From Spinellus fusiger (Eukaryota > Mucoromycota > Mucoromycetes > Mucorales > Phycomycetaceae): a stretch of DNA of 64,000 nucleotides. The notes beneath the pieces were generated by a model, which did no database searches, was not told the DNA's origin, and was given only the letters and a program-made list of their open reading frames with translations. Positions 48,446-59,421 of this stretch are shown in pieces. Both the position numbers and the translations under genes were made by a program. Where the stretch lies: assembly GCA_025094145.1 (NCBI GenBank), contig JALLLS010000070.1, positions 1 through 64,000 on the forward strand, written 5' to 3'. Position 1 is the first letter of the stretch, and every line of letters starts with the position of its first letter.

Positions 48446-48864
48446 ATGTCCTCCAACTACCAATACCCTCCTCCTCCCCAAGGCCAGTACTACGCCCCTC
48501 CTCAAGGTGGTGAATATGGAGCACCACCCAATGCTGGTTATGGTGCCCCTCCTCCCCAGCCTGGATACTACCAACCTGCGTAAGTTTCTTCTATAGTAGT
48601 GGTAGTACTCTCTCTCTCTCTTCTATTTCTACATTGCTTATTCACATACATGATCTATTAGACCCCCACCTCAGACCGTCTACGTTCAACAGGCACCACC
48701 AAAAAAAGACGATTCTAGCTGCTGTTGGGGATGGTAATGTGAATGATCAAATAGAACAAATAGAAGACTGAGATAGTGGCAATACTCTTATATAATTCTA
48801 ATGATAATTATTTAATAGTTTGGCTGGTCTGTGTATCTGCTGTGCTCTTGAAGAACTCTGCTAA
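48446..48864 (+). CDS. CYSTM-type tail-anchored Cys-rich small protein
   Basis: Three exons (48446-48579, 48662-48733, 48819-48864), 83 residues. The N-terminal two thirds is Pro/Tyr/Gln/Gly-rich (YQYPPPPQGQYYAPPQ), followed by KKDDSSCCWGCLAGLCICC, a short hydrophobic Cys-rich stretch, and ends ALEELC. This layout is the CYSTM module known in plants, animals and fungi, which is thought to anchor small proteins in membranes and to help in metal or stress tolerance. The last exon is essential: without it the protein would stop at CCWGW, but using the GTAATG donor gives the proper CYSTM tail. Promoter is a pyrimidine-rich tract (48370-48440). Function beyond membrane association is inference. 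Confidence 0.85.
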
Positions 48865-48869
48865 AGAAG

Positions 48870-50530
48870 AGACTTTGATGACAAAACTCAAGAATGCTAT
48901 TGCACTGTTAGCAGCTCTTGAGATAAACAAAACAAAACCAAGAACGACCAATTATGTACACCTACCTTTCTCTTATAACATACGGAAAACAGTATAAAGT
49001 GTGCTCCTTCGGACTTTTTCTTTTTCTTTAGCTTTTTTTTGTAATTTCTATAAGCCTATCATACTGTCGCTATCCAACAGTAATAATATAAAGTATACTT
49101 ATTTGACCTATTTAACTTATGTTTTTTAAATGGTTGTTTGTGTCTCACCCGTACTACTAAACTTATTCTTTTCTTGGCAAGATATAAATATCATTACCGA
49201 AATAGCAAAAATATGTTACTGATTTTAGTGGACAGAAAATAGCAAATGGAGTGTGAATCCTCCTTCCCTCAGTTGCTCACCTATACTCATTGCCACTGTT
49301 GGTATGTGCTATATTTATCAACCTTTTTAGACTGAGAACAACAGTCCAAAGAGAAAGATGGAGAAGGCACCAACAAAGGGACATATGCTAAGGTGGAATG
49401 ATGAGTGTATTCCAAGAGTGTGTGCTGTTCTATTAGGAGGGTTGCTATGACAAATACAGATACACAAGGATGAGCAGATGAGTAGAATGAAAACAAAAAC
49501 AAAAAAGAAAGGTAACTATAATCATCTCTTTTAGATTTTTAACCGAAGACTAGCGTGTATTCCACGCATTTCTTGTTGCTCAGATCTCCATTTTCTAGGG
49601 CTAGCGTAATAAGAAGATAGTTTCCACCTTTACTTTCATACGATTTGACGTTATCAGCACACAAACACATGCGAAATAAGAGCAGGGACTGTAAGACACT
49701 ATGCACATAATATGCAGCATTTTAATAAGGATATTATGCTTTCTCCTATTGAAACACAGCTTGTACATAGAGATCCCCACTTTACATGGAAAGTCAAGGC
49801 TATCCAATGTCTTCTCTAGCACACTCTTCTTTTTACTATTGATCTTTTATGGTCCTTCTCTTCTTTCCACAGGTGTCTTCTTTTGCATTAGAATAAGAAC
49901 AAGCCCAAGCATCAGTCTATGGAGAGTACTTGATGGACATTGGCTAGATTAAGATGTGTAGTCCTTTGGTAGATAAAGGGTGTTGAGTAATATTAGATGG
50001 TGCTGAATTGGTATCAACTCATATCAACTAGTATCAAGTCTATTGATATTCTTTCTACGAATTTATATATTTATATTTATATTTATATATACATATATAT
50101 ATATGTATGTATGTATGTCTACAGGGTGAATAGGGCATGTCTCCATCTAAACCTTACAGTTAATCACCATTCCTATGCATTCTTATATTATTAGTAAATT
50201 CAAAACAGACTGTTCATTTTATTTGATGATCTTACACTCTTGTTATTATGTTGAGCTTACTTACCCCTGATGTATGCTCTTTTCTTTCTCACACTCTATT
50301 CATCCCCATAGAAAATATTCAAGCAAGCCAGTAGATCTTCTCGACATTTATTCTTTACTCTTTACTCTTTACTCTTTACTCTTTACTCTTTACTCTTTAC
50401 TCTTTACTCTTTACTCTTTATTCTTTATTTTCCACTCTTTTACTAGTGTCAAGAGGCACAGTTTGAAGAGGAAGAATCAACCTGACTAACGCTAGTCTAT
50501 ACCTTATCTTAGTAAGAAAGAAAAAGAAAC
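48870..50530. other. Spacer with small repeats
   Basis: No supported gene. Contains TA and GTAT microsatellites (50064-50120) and a TTTACTC repeat. It lies between the 3' ends of a plus-strand and a minus-strand gene. Confidence 0.5.
50348..50425. repeat. TTTACTC heptamer repeat
   Basis: About ten perfect tandem copies of a 7-bp unit downstream of the thioesterase gene, ending in TTTATTC variants. Confidence 0.9.
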
Positions 50531-51094
50531 TTAAAGCTTCATATCAAGCCTAATTTTACAGTGAGCATTTGTATAGCATATGTCGTTTTTCTCGTTGTAG
50601 ACCCTTGTATCGACATTGGCCAATGTTTTTCCTATCTTGAGGACTTGACATACAATCCGTGCTGTCTCTCCCGATCTCATTCCCTTGAGATAGGTGGTGT
50701 GCATTTCAGTAGAGACACCTACATTGGTCCACGGTGCTTTACCTAAGAGGCACTTAGAAAGAACAGAGTGGCATTTCTTTCTTTCTTTCTCTTACCCTCA
50801 TATGAAAGAATAGCCACACTACTACAGGTATCTATGACTGTGGCTACAGCACCACCGTGAAGACTACCAATACTGGGACTGTCAATCCTCGGGGCTCTCT
50901 TTGCCTTGACTCACTTACATGTTACAATGAACATCCTCAATATGGAAGTGGAATACAAGGCTCTGGGGAGTAGCTTCTACTATTTCCAAGTAAGGATGAA
51001 GGGCGGCCTCCCATCCACCAGTCGACAGTGTCTTGAGCGTATTAACAAACTCCAGACGAGGATACTTCTCGATAATAGAAGAGGGAATTTTCAT
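50531..51094 (-). CDS. Hotdog-fold acyl-CoA thioesterase, ACOT13-like
   Basis: Three exons (51094-50919, 50887-50796, 50742-50531) give 159 residues; ACOT13 in animals has about 140. The active-site helix region GSLHGGAVATVIDTCSSVA has the LHGG motif and the catalytic Asp of the 4HBT/PaaI group. It continues with WTNVGVSTEMHTTYLK and ARIVCQVLKIGKTLANVD, the standard second half of the hotdog fold. The enzyme hydrolyses medium or long acyl-CoA, probably in mitochondria or cytosol. None of its exons alone is long enough to stand out. It shares a 212-bp divergent promoter region with TIM8. The C-terminus AHCKIRLDMKL was read straight to TAA; an extra exon is possible but not needed. Confidence 0.88.
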
Positions 51095-51306
51095 AGTAGA
51101 AGAAAAAAAAGAAAAAAGAGACTCCACCCACTCACCCACTCACCCACTAGACTCCCCGCCCTCTTATTTCTTATTTCTAAGCAGGATCATATGTTAAAAT
51201 GGGTGTATTGTAAATGTGAATGTAGATGTAAATGTAAATGTAAATGTGACTGCTACACTACAAGTAAGCCACTTGTTCTCTTTCACAATACACTTCCTTC
51301 TTCCCC
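51095..51306. promoter_or_regulatory. Divergent promoter between the thioesterase and TIM8
   Basis: 212 bp separates the two start codons. It holds a repeated CACTCACCC motif (51125-51147) and a TGTAAA hexamer repeat (51208-51250). Shared control is inference; both products may act in mitochondria. Confidence 0.5.
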
Positions 51307-51707
51307 ATGTCCCAGACACAATTGACTGAGAACGACCAGCGTGAACTTGCACAGGTAAAGGTGTCCTGATGAAAGCAAAGATAACTTATCCACACACACA
51401 CACTCAAACACACAAAAGTTCATTCAAATGGAAAAGGCCAAGGCCGAGATCCAAGAAACAGTCCACACATTGACTGATACCTGCTGGGTAAGTTTATTTT
51501 TTATTTTTACTAGAGAGAGAAAGAGAAGGCCTATGTCTCTTCTATAAAGTGCCAGTAGACTCACACCTACTACAGGACAAGTGTGTTTTCAAAGTAAACA
51601 ACAAATTAGACCGCAGTGAAGAAGCTTGTTTATCCAACTGTGTTGACCGTTTCCTCGACACTAGTTTGTTTATTGTTAACCGTCTTGAGTCTATGCGTGG
51701 ACAGTAA
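51307..51707 (+). CDS. TIM8: Mitochondrial intermembrane-space chaperone Tim8
   Basis: Three exons (51307-51354, 51419-51487, 51576-51707), 82 residues. It has the twin CX3C motif of small Tims: CWDKC and CLSNC, with VHTLTDTCWDKC and SNCVDRFLDTSLFIVNRL as the Tim8-type context. Tim8 pairs with Tim13 as a hexamer that carries hydrophobic precursors such as Tim23 across the intermembrane space. It has no cleavable presequence, as expected for import by Mia40. Length matches yeast Tim8 (87). The first intron splits it after ELAQ and the second directly after the Trp of CW, all in phase 0. The 3' end faces the REX1B-like gene 87 bp away. Confidence 0.95.
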
Positions 51708-51794
51708 AATCAATACAAAAATACAAAAATACAAAAAAAATGCAGAGTGTAGAGTGTAGAGTGTAGAGTGCAAAATGCAAAATGCAAAAACACA

Positions 51795-52378
51795 CTATTC
51801 TTGAGTGATGTTTGCTATTTCTTCTCGAATATCATTCCAAATATAGTCCAATGTGCCTTGTAGTTCTTGAAGACGTGTGTGTTTTTCTTCAATGGTTGTG
51901 TCGTAGTCCTTGTCTCCTTGGCGTGCTTGGATAGTGAGGATCTGAAGGGTGGCTGTCTAAGAAGGGTGAATGGACTGTGGTGTTAGTTGCTTGGCTCGGA
52001 CCAAAACCCTTCCAGACCATTGTGTTTTTCTTTTCATAGATACCTCTTTTAGTTTTTCCTTTTCTACTGTCTGCCAATGACGTATAAGCTCACTGAGTAT
52101 AGTGTGGCCCTTCTCTGTCATGACTTGTTCTATTGTCTGAATATCATGGGAGACTTCTTGGAATCCTTCAGTGACTATTCTGCAGATAGAGTGGTATTGT
52201 TCGGGTGGGCATGTGTCTTGCAGATAGTCCTTGTAGGCACTGTTGCTGTTAGATAACTAGTCACAGAAGCACTCGTTGCACTCAGTATTTACTCATTGAA
52301 CTCCTTGTACAGTGCTAAACGAGTGGCATGGGCTTTGGAAAGTGACTGACATCCTTGGACGAGGGCGGTTTCTGTCAT
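51795..52378 (-). CDS. REX1B-like (required for excision 1-B) domain protein
   Basis: Three exons (52378-52293, 52245-52044, 51956-51795), 149 residues from MTETALVQGCQSLSK to EEIANITQE. It is almost wholly helical with heptad character. The pattern RLALYKEFND, YHSICRIVTEGFQEVSHDI, and WQTVEKEKLKETATLQIL, with the EKEKL-LTA-LQ type core, fits the DNA_repr_REX1B family as I remember it. That family was named from a Chlamydomonas excision-repair mutant and is otherwise poorly understood. The assignment is by motif memory, not by a search; a generic coiled-coil protein remains possible. It is divergent from the PROPPIN gene (324 bp) and convergent with TIM8. Confidence 0.65.
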
Positions 52379-52489
52379 TGTGACGTGTTATAAAAGGAGA
52401 GAAAAAGAAAAAGAAAGAAAGAAAGAAAGAGGGAGGAGTTGTGGGTTGACAAGGATCAACGACACGTGTACCCTCCGCCCACAGTCAAT

Positions 52490-52575
52490 GCGATTTGGCT
52501 GTAGATTGGCTGTAGATTGACTGTAAATGGACTGTAAATGGACTGTAAATGGACTGTAAATTGGCTGTAGATTGA
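52490..52575. repeat. 11-bp minisatellite, GACTGTAAATG / GGCTGTAGATT
   Basis: About seven imperfect copies in the divergent promoter between the REX1B-like and PROPPIN genes. Confidence 0.85.
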
Positions 52576-52702
52576 CTCTAGGCGGTACGGTGACAGATAG
52601 AAACAGCCATGCCATAAAACCCACCACTGCCAACGGAGATTGACCAGTGACTTATATTTCATCCACTAAAACGTGACCTATTTCAAGTACTCTCTTTCTC
52701 AC

Positions 52703-53997
52703 ATGAACCTCACTCGCACTATGAGTCCTCATGACGCCCCTGGACTGCTCTACTGTGGGTTCAACCAGGACTTTGGCTGTTTTGCTATTGGATTAGACAA
52801 GGGCTTCAGAGTGTACAACTGTGACCCTCTCATAGAACAGGCTCGCAATGGTAACTTCTTCTGTTGCCTCTTGCCACTCACCCATAGAAACGGGAGAGGG
52901 TGGAATTGCCCTTATAGAGATGCTCTACCGCACCAACTACCTTGCCCTTGTAGGAGGAGGAAGAAACCCTCGTTATCCTCCCAACAAGGTGGTGATTTGG
53001 GACAGCATCAAAGGAAAACCAGTCGTGGAGCTGGAATACAAGAGCCAAGTCAAGAACTGCAAACTAAGACGAGAGAGGTGATGCTTACAAAATACTTCTA
53101 TGTGTGTGTGCTTGATCTTCTTTCATACTCAGATCTCACAGGTTAATAGTGGTCTTGGCCAACAAGGTGTTTGTGTATCAGTTCAGTCTTCATCCACAGC
53201 TACTTCATATGATGGAAACTGCAGACAATGAAAAGGGACTGGCTGCTGTCTCTTCTTCACAGTACCATGCCATTCTCGTTGTCCCTGGTCAACAAAGAGG
53301 TCACCTTCAGATCATTGACTTGCAGCAGGAAGGACCTCCTCAGACGGCCAGTTTGATTGCCGCCCACTCTGGTAAACTCAGCTGTCTTGCCCTCAACCAC
53401 GATGGCAGTAAATGTGCTACTGCCAGTGACAAGGGGACTCTGATCCGAGTGTTCAATACCGCCACTGCCACTCTGCTGAATGAGCTAAGGAGGGGCATGG
53501 ACAGAGCAGAGATATTTTCTATTGCGTTCAACCATGACTCCACACGTCTTTGTGTCTCCTCAGATAAGGGGACAATCCATGTCTTTAATCTGGATCCCTC
53601 TGTGGTGACCATGTCAGATCATAAACCACGGGGACCTACGTATGGGCAGGTCGTGGTGCATCCCTCACAGTCTCCCTCACAGTTTGGACTCACTCATAGC
53701 GGGAATAGAGGAAGCAGTCTTAGCTTTATGAAGGAGTTGCTGCCAAAGTACTTTAGTAGTGAATGGAGTTTTGCCCATGCAAGGATAGTGACTGAGAGTA
53801 GATGCATAGTGGCTTTTGGAGAAGAGAAGAATACAATTTTAGGTAGGTAGCAAGTCAATAGATGAAAAGAATGGCTCATGGCTCTGTCTTTCTTAGCTAT
53901 CTGTGCAGATGGAAGTTGCTACAAGTTCTACTTTGATCCACGGAAAGGAGGAGAGTGCACAAGAGATACTTATGAGCGATTCTTAAAATCAGAATAA
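52703..53997 (+). CDS. PROPPIN WD-repeat protein, HSV2/WIPI3 (WDR45B) type
   Basis: Four exons (52703-52850, 52888-53077, 53142-53842, 53897-53997), 379 residues. It is a seven-bladed WD propeller with the phosphoinositide-binding motif LRRG in blade 5 ([17 protein letters not shown]), and with [50 protein letters not shown] and [11 protein letters not shown] as family blocks. Members bind PI3P and PI(3,5)P2 and act in autophagy and endosome or vacuole maintenance; yeast Hsv2 works in micronucleophagy. The LRRG form and the short size favour Hsv2/WDR45B over Atg18, which has FRRG and more insertions. An insert between PSVVTMSDH and SLSFMKELL marks the blade 6 CD loop. Confidence 0.93.
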
Positions 53998-55406
53998 AGT
54001 GCCTTTGTTTTTTTGTTTTTGTTTTTCTAATGTTATCTCGCATATGATCCAAGTCCAATGGAGTCTGTTTTATTCTCATTTCATAGATTCCAAAAGGGAG
54101 GGATAGTGCCTACCTACAGTGCATCCAACTTGAGTACAAGGCATAGTATAAACACTTGGCTGTATACTGTGTCTATTGAACAGGAATAAGAAATAGATAT
54201 CAGTAGAGATATGTAGATGCCTTTGAAATCATTGAATGCTACAACAACAGGACTATCTCCTATTCTCCATCTATTTGTAGTTTATAATAATAAACAGATA
54301 ATAGAATCATCAGTCTTCTATAATGTCATACGATGTATGTATCTATAGGCTATTGGTGGAAGGAACTTGAAGACTAGAGGCAGTAGACAATAAACTCATA
54401 GAATATGTCCATCTATAGGGAGAATATATGTAATTCAAGAAGTGTAATACAATTTCAATCTTTCTTTCTTATAGAAATGGCTAGTTTAAATAAGAGTATA
54501 TCTTTCATTCAATGAAGATCGAATACATTGACTTACATCTTTGTTTCTGTAATTAAGTAGGTGGACAGAATTGGTGGAGTAGGGTTGATATTTATGACAT
54601 TAATGAATCTAATTATTCTTTGGTTTTGACTCTATAATCTGATATAATATACAGTTTCTCTCTCATGACAATATAAAACAATATATAAATATAAGTCTTC
54701 TTTTTATTGCATTAGGGTGTGCTCCAACATTCAAGCAGTAAGATATGTTGAAAGACCGCAACAGAGTTTGGAAAGGGCTATTATTGTTATTAGAGAGTAT
54801 AATAATACTTGAGTGATAATATCAGATAATATAAATACAATAATCAAACCTCATTTCCTATCTATAAAAAGACTGCTAGTAGATTTATGTCTATGTAGAT
54901 GTAGATGTATGTCTATGTAGATGTAAATGTATGTCTATGTTTATGCAGTTTATTCTGGGATTGAATATGAGGTTGAATAGTGTCCAATCTGTCCGCTAAA
55001 ACCTGTCATCATTGTGTTGGTGAGTGGAGCAGAGAGTGTATTTGAAATCTACCCTGAGAACATCAGTAAGTAGATACAGTGGAAATTTTTATTTAAGGAG
55101 TAGGATAAGTGTTATAGAGTGAATATAGATATAAAATTCATTGTGAATTTCACTCTTCACTTGAATGTTCTTTATCGTGATATAATATGTCTCTCTCCAT
55201 CTTATTCGTAAAGTATGAAGAAATACAGTGTAGTGTATATACTTCTGTCATTATAAGGGGGCTGGCATCTTATTTAATGTAGATGCTATGTGCTTAAAGT
55301 GAAAGTGTATATTTTATAATAAACAATTACTCTAAAAGTAGACAGATGCATATAAAGATATTAAGACACGTGCATAGTATTAGGGCTACTCATAAAACAT
55401 AAACTA

Positions 55407-55444
<38 letters not shown>

Positions 55445-55998
55445 TAGATATAAAAGATACTGTTAGAATACCTTATAAAAGTGGATCCCAGAGATAAGAA
55501 CATGTAAACGTTTGTAGAAAATACTTTATACACAAGTCAACGCATGCATAGAAGAGTAGATTTATACTAAAACACTAAGAACATTTATCATTTATTTATT
55601 CAGTTTATTCTTGCAGATATAGCTTATGTATACTGACTTGATCAATGAATTTAACTTTTTATTTCTTGTTTCCTACCGTATTCTATAGTGTAGAGTCTCT
55701 TTTAATGTAGTTTAATTTATATTTTCTCTCTTTCTCTTGGGGTTTCTCTTTTAATTCAGTACACATCTCTGGCTATTTTGTATGTATTCTAAGTTGCCTG
55801 TTGTCAAGGTTACTTCTTTGATGTTGCTGGAGGATCAGGAGATCATTTCCCAATGAGGCCTCTATTGTACTTTTCTTTCCTTTTGAGGTATATCTGTGTT
55901 CCTAGTGACCATCCATGCGTGTACTACCCATCCTCCACAAATAGCCACCACCTAAAGTACAAAAAGTCACTTGTCAGTGTCCGATCTTCTATTTATCA
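53998..55998. other. AT-rich spacer
   Basis: About 2 kb without a supported gene, including an AAT repeat (55410-55441) and a TATGTCTATG repeat near 54890-54945. The last 250 bases have mixed composition and may contain the leader of the NUDIX gene. Confidence 0.5.
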
Positions 55999-57316
55999 AT
56001 GTCTTGTACCAATTTACTCGATATCATTTCCGGTGTTGATACATATCCTTATGAAAGGGACGTGAATAGTAGTGATCCTATTCATAATACAACTCCTTTT
56101 ATCTTTGAATCGACTACCATTGGAAATATTCTTCCTATGGTTGTGTTGGCACTGGTGGAATATAACAAGGCACAACTCACTGCTCCCTTTGTTATTAATA
56201 AAACTATCACTTTTTCACCCTCTGTGGACACATTTGAGAAGCGTACACTTGTAATAAAGGAGCTCATGGATACATGGAGAAAGAGAAAGACATTTGATTG
56301 TCTGAAAGGTAAACATAAAGAAACAAAAATAAACAAAAGAAACAAGCCAACCAACAGCGCATTCATTATTGTAGGATGGAGAAATGAGGCTTATCCAGTG
56401 TATGGGGATTGCTCTGAGAAGGACGTAGTTGTATTTACTATGGAGAGAGCAGCCTCACAACTACTTGGTGTGGCTACTTTTGGTGCACACATCAATGTCT
56501 TTGTACGCCAACCTGATGGATCTGTAGACATGTGGGTGGCAAAACGCGCACTTACAAAGCCCACCTGGCCTGGTCTACTAGATAACTGTGTAAGTTGGGT
56601 TTTTATAGATATAGATATAGATATAGATATAGATATAGATATAAAAACAGAGAATATCCCACAGTACTCACAAGGAGAGTGCTTTTAGGTAGCGGGTGGC
56701 CTTTCTTATGGTGACACTCTTAAAGACTGCGTTGTAAAGGAGTGTAATGAAGAGGCAAGTATTCCCATGCATATAGCAAACAAGGTAAGTAGACATAACA
56801 ATGGATACAAACAAAAAGACACAAGGATGAATATCTCCATATAGGCCACCCGTGCAGGTTGTATTTATCAATACACCTATACAGACACTAGTATTTTGCC
56901 AGAAACACAGTAAGTATAACCGAGGAATTGATGAATACTGATCTTGTTTTTGCACAGGTATACCTATGATCTAGAATTGCCTGCTAATGTAGTACCCGAG
57001 CCACAAGATGAAGAAGTTGAAAGCTTCTATTTGTGGCCATTGGATAAAGTCAAGAAAACAATCTTACAGGGACTCTGGAAAGTCAATTCTGCAATGGGTA
57101 AAGATACACAGCAATGCCTTACCTATAGGAGTATATCTATTCTTCGTTACTAATGGCTGGTGTATATGCATGTTTATTTGTCTGTTTCTAGTTGCTATTG
57201 AGTTCTTGATGCGCTATGGAGCCATTACACGCGACAATGATCCATACTATGCCGATATAGACGCTTATCTTCACCGCGACCACGGATTTCCTGCTCCCAA
57301 AAGAACTATTGAATGA
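55999..57316 (+). CDS. NUDIX hydrolase with DUF4743 N-terminal domain (Tnr3/YJR142W type)
   Basis: Six exons (55999-56308, 56375-56589, 56689-56784, 56845-56909, 56958-57097, 57192-57316), 316 residues. The first half is the DUF4743 region (WRNEAYPVYG, FTMERAASQLLGVATFGAH and HINVFVRQPDGSVDMWVAKR). The Nudix box follows: GGLSYGDTLKDCVVKECNEE, where the metal-binding ECNEE is intact, the Arg of the usual RE is Lys, and the first conserved Glu is Asp. ALTKPTWPGLLDN just before it is typical of the group. Relatives in fungi are fused to or resemble thiamine pyrophosphokinase (Tnr3), and some remove damaged thiamine diphosphate forms; that activity is inferred. There is no kinase domain here. Intron 2 carries an ATAGAT repeat. 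It is convergent with the hydratase, 84 bp apart. Confidence 0.92.
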
Positions 57317-57400
57317 ACACTCTAACACGATAGCCCAAGCTAGATGAACTTGTAATGATGTGTTATGTGTTGATATTTATTATTAAATAAGATTCGCGGT

Positions 57401-58596
57401 TTAGAGCTTAGAATCAGAGATGCTCTTGTGGAGCAAGGCATAACCATTGTTAATAACCAAAACGTCTCTTTCCTTTACTTTGGCAGCAAAGATAATAGCA
57501 TCTGTCTTGTTATCAGGACCCTCCACCTTCCACATGTAGATCTCAACGGTTTCTCCAGGGAAGACAGGAGAAGCAAAGCGTCCTTCAATATATTTGAATA
57601 AACTACGGTCGTTCTTGGTAAAGTGCTTAATGACAGCATGGCCACAAGCACCATAAGAGCACAGACCATGAAGAATAGGCTTAGGGAAGCCAACCTTGGG
57701 AGCGAGTTCTACATCGGCATGCAAGAAGTTGTAATCACTAGTAGAGTGTTAGAGATGTTACATGCATTGGCTGTCTTCCTTACCCTGATAAACGGTACAA
57801 GAGGGCCTGGTTAGGGGCAGTTGAAAAGGTCTCAATGGCATCAGGAACACGCTTGGGAGGGTTGTAGGTCATGGCCTTGGGCCCTTTGGGTCCCTACAGG
57901 TTGAATATAACAGGGAATTCAATACACCTTATTCTCTATGCACTGTTTCCATTTCTTTTGTCTGCTACTTACATTCCAACCACCATAGCCACGAACAAAT
58001 GATTTTGATACCAAGCGAGCATAATGAAGATTGTTCTTTTCACCATAGATATCATAAGTTGTTTCAATCACCATACCCGAGCCCTTGTCATAAACACCAG
58101 TGCAGGTCTGCTTAATGTTGAAATCGCCACCCTCCACAGGCCAGACATTGATGACTTCAAGAGATTGTTCACCGTGGACAATCTTGTTAAAATCATAGGC
58201 AGGCATGCCTGGGATCTGACCTCCTGACACAATACGCTCAGTGAAGACAGTGATGTCGCTTGAGTTTCCCTTGAGACTGAGGACCAGAGGATAAGTAGGC
58301 AAAGGACCAAAGTTACGGTCTATGGAACACGAATACATGGATTGGGAGTGGTTAGACAGTGTCGTTCTTTCCTTCCTTCTCCTTTTCTCTCTTTGTTTAC
58401 CATCTTCAAACAGATATCTCAACTCATCTTCCTTTACACCCACTGACAAGGCATACAATAAAAAGTCGCGACGGTTGCATGTCACCTAGTTTATTTGTGT
58501 TATTATGCAATTGTATTCTCTCCATATTACCTTTTCAATGGGAAAGACGTGGCCAACTGCCTTGGAAATATCAACAGAGAAACCTTCAACAGGCAT
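57401..58596 (-). CDS. Peroxisomal 2-enoyl-CoA hydratase 2 (MaoC type), PTS1
   Basis: Five exons (58596-58531, 58485-58401, 58319-57973, 57893-57784, 57737-57401), 314 residues. It has the double-hotdog layout of hydratase 2: an N-terminal non-catalytic half ([40 protein letters not shown]) and the catalytic half with the R-hydratase motif [18 protein letters not shown] and [13 protein letters not shown]. The Asp and His of that motif are intact; the usual NPLH Pro is Phe. The C-terminus is SKL, a perfect peroxisomal targeting signal. In fungi this activity is usually the C-terminal part of the multifunctional beta-oxidation protein (Fox2/MFE-2); here it stands alone, about the size of the stand-alone plant ECH2 and animal MFE-2 hydratase domain. 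It would hydrate trans-2-enoyl-CoA to (3R)-hydroxyacyl-CoA. Confidence 0.95.
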
Positions 58597-59350
58597 ATTA
58601 TAGTAATAAACTGGAATAGAAAAAGGAAAAGAAAAGAAAAGAAAAGAGGTATCTGAGAAATATGTACCTCCACACACACACACACAAATAAACACAAATA
58701 CACCCCACACATTATTACCATTTTACTAGGATTGGGTTATATTCTCTCATGTGATTTAAACGACACAACAGATCAATAGCCCCGACATAACATGCTTGAC
58801 AGGTTCTTTTCTACTCATAGCACAACTATCCTAGGGAAACACATTAGAAAAAAAAGAAAGAAAAGAAAAGAAAGAAAAAGGCAAAGGCAGGGCAGGGCTG
58901 TTGATCTTTCTTCAACAAAACAGTATCTGTTTCTTTCATTCTTCACATTGGAGTATATTACTAAATGTATGGAAGAGTTCTCTGTTTGTACTCTATTTAC
59001 ACAGTAGTATCATATCTGCTTACCAAATGTCATTCATAATAGGCTCCGTTTAGACAGGTCTATTTTATTCGTTGGGAAAAATGAAAAAGAAAAGAAAAAG
59101 AAAAAAAAAAGAAAAAGAGAGAGAACATACTACAGACGTACTACAGACGTACTACAAGCATATTACAGATACACTACAAACATATTACAGATACACTACA
59201 AACACATTAAAAAACACACTACAAAACATTTCCCATTTCTTGCTTATTATTCCGAATAAAAAGATAGGAAAAGGTGTGGACTCATTGACTGATCTTTCTC
59301 TATTACCACATCAGAGTCTAATGCTACCATGAACCTCCTCTGCTGTAAGG

Positions 59351-59390
<40 letters not shown>

Positions 59391-59421
59391 CATACTTATT
59401 ACAAAATGACTAGAATACATA
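58597..59421. other. Spacer with microsatellites
   Basis: Holds the hydratase promoter and the 3' flank of UBP1. It contains GAAAA/AAAAGAA purine tracts, a series of ACTACAGA-type 10-bp repeats (59130-59225) and a GACA repeat (59352-59384). No gene seen. Confidence 0.5.
59352..59387. repeat. GACA tetranucleotide repeat
   Basis: About eight perfect copies of GACA just past the end of the UBP1 gene. Confidence 0.9.

Noticed and set aside
48314..48574. 86-codon minus-strand frame rich in Arg and Gly
   Set aside because: Antisense of the Pro-rich CYSTM exon.
52673..53146. 157-codon plus-strand frame beginning at 52673
   Set aside because: It reads through the first intron of the PROPPIN gene into a wrong frame; the spliced model restores WIPI blocks.
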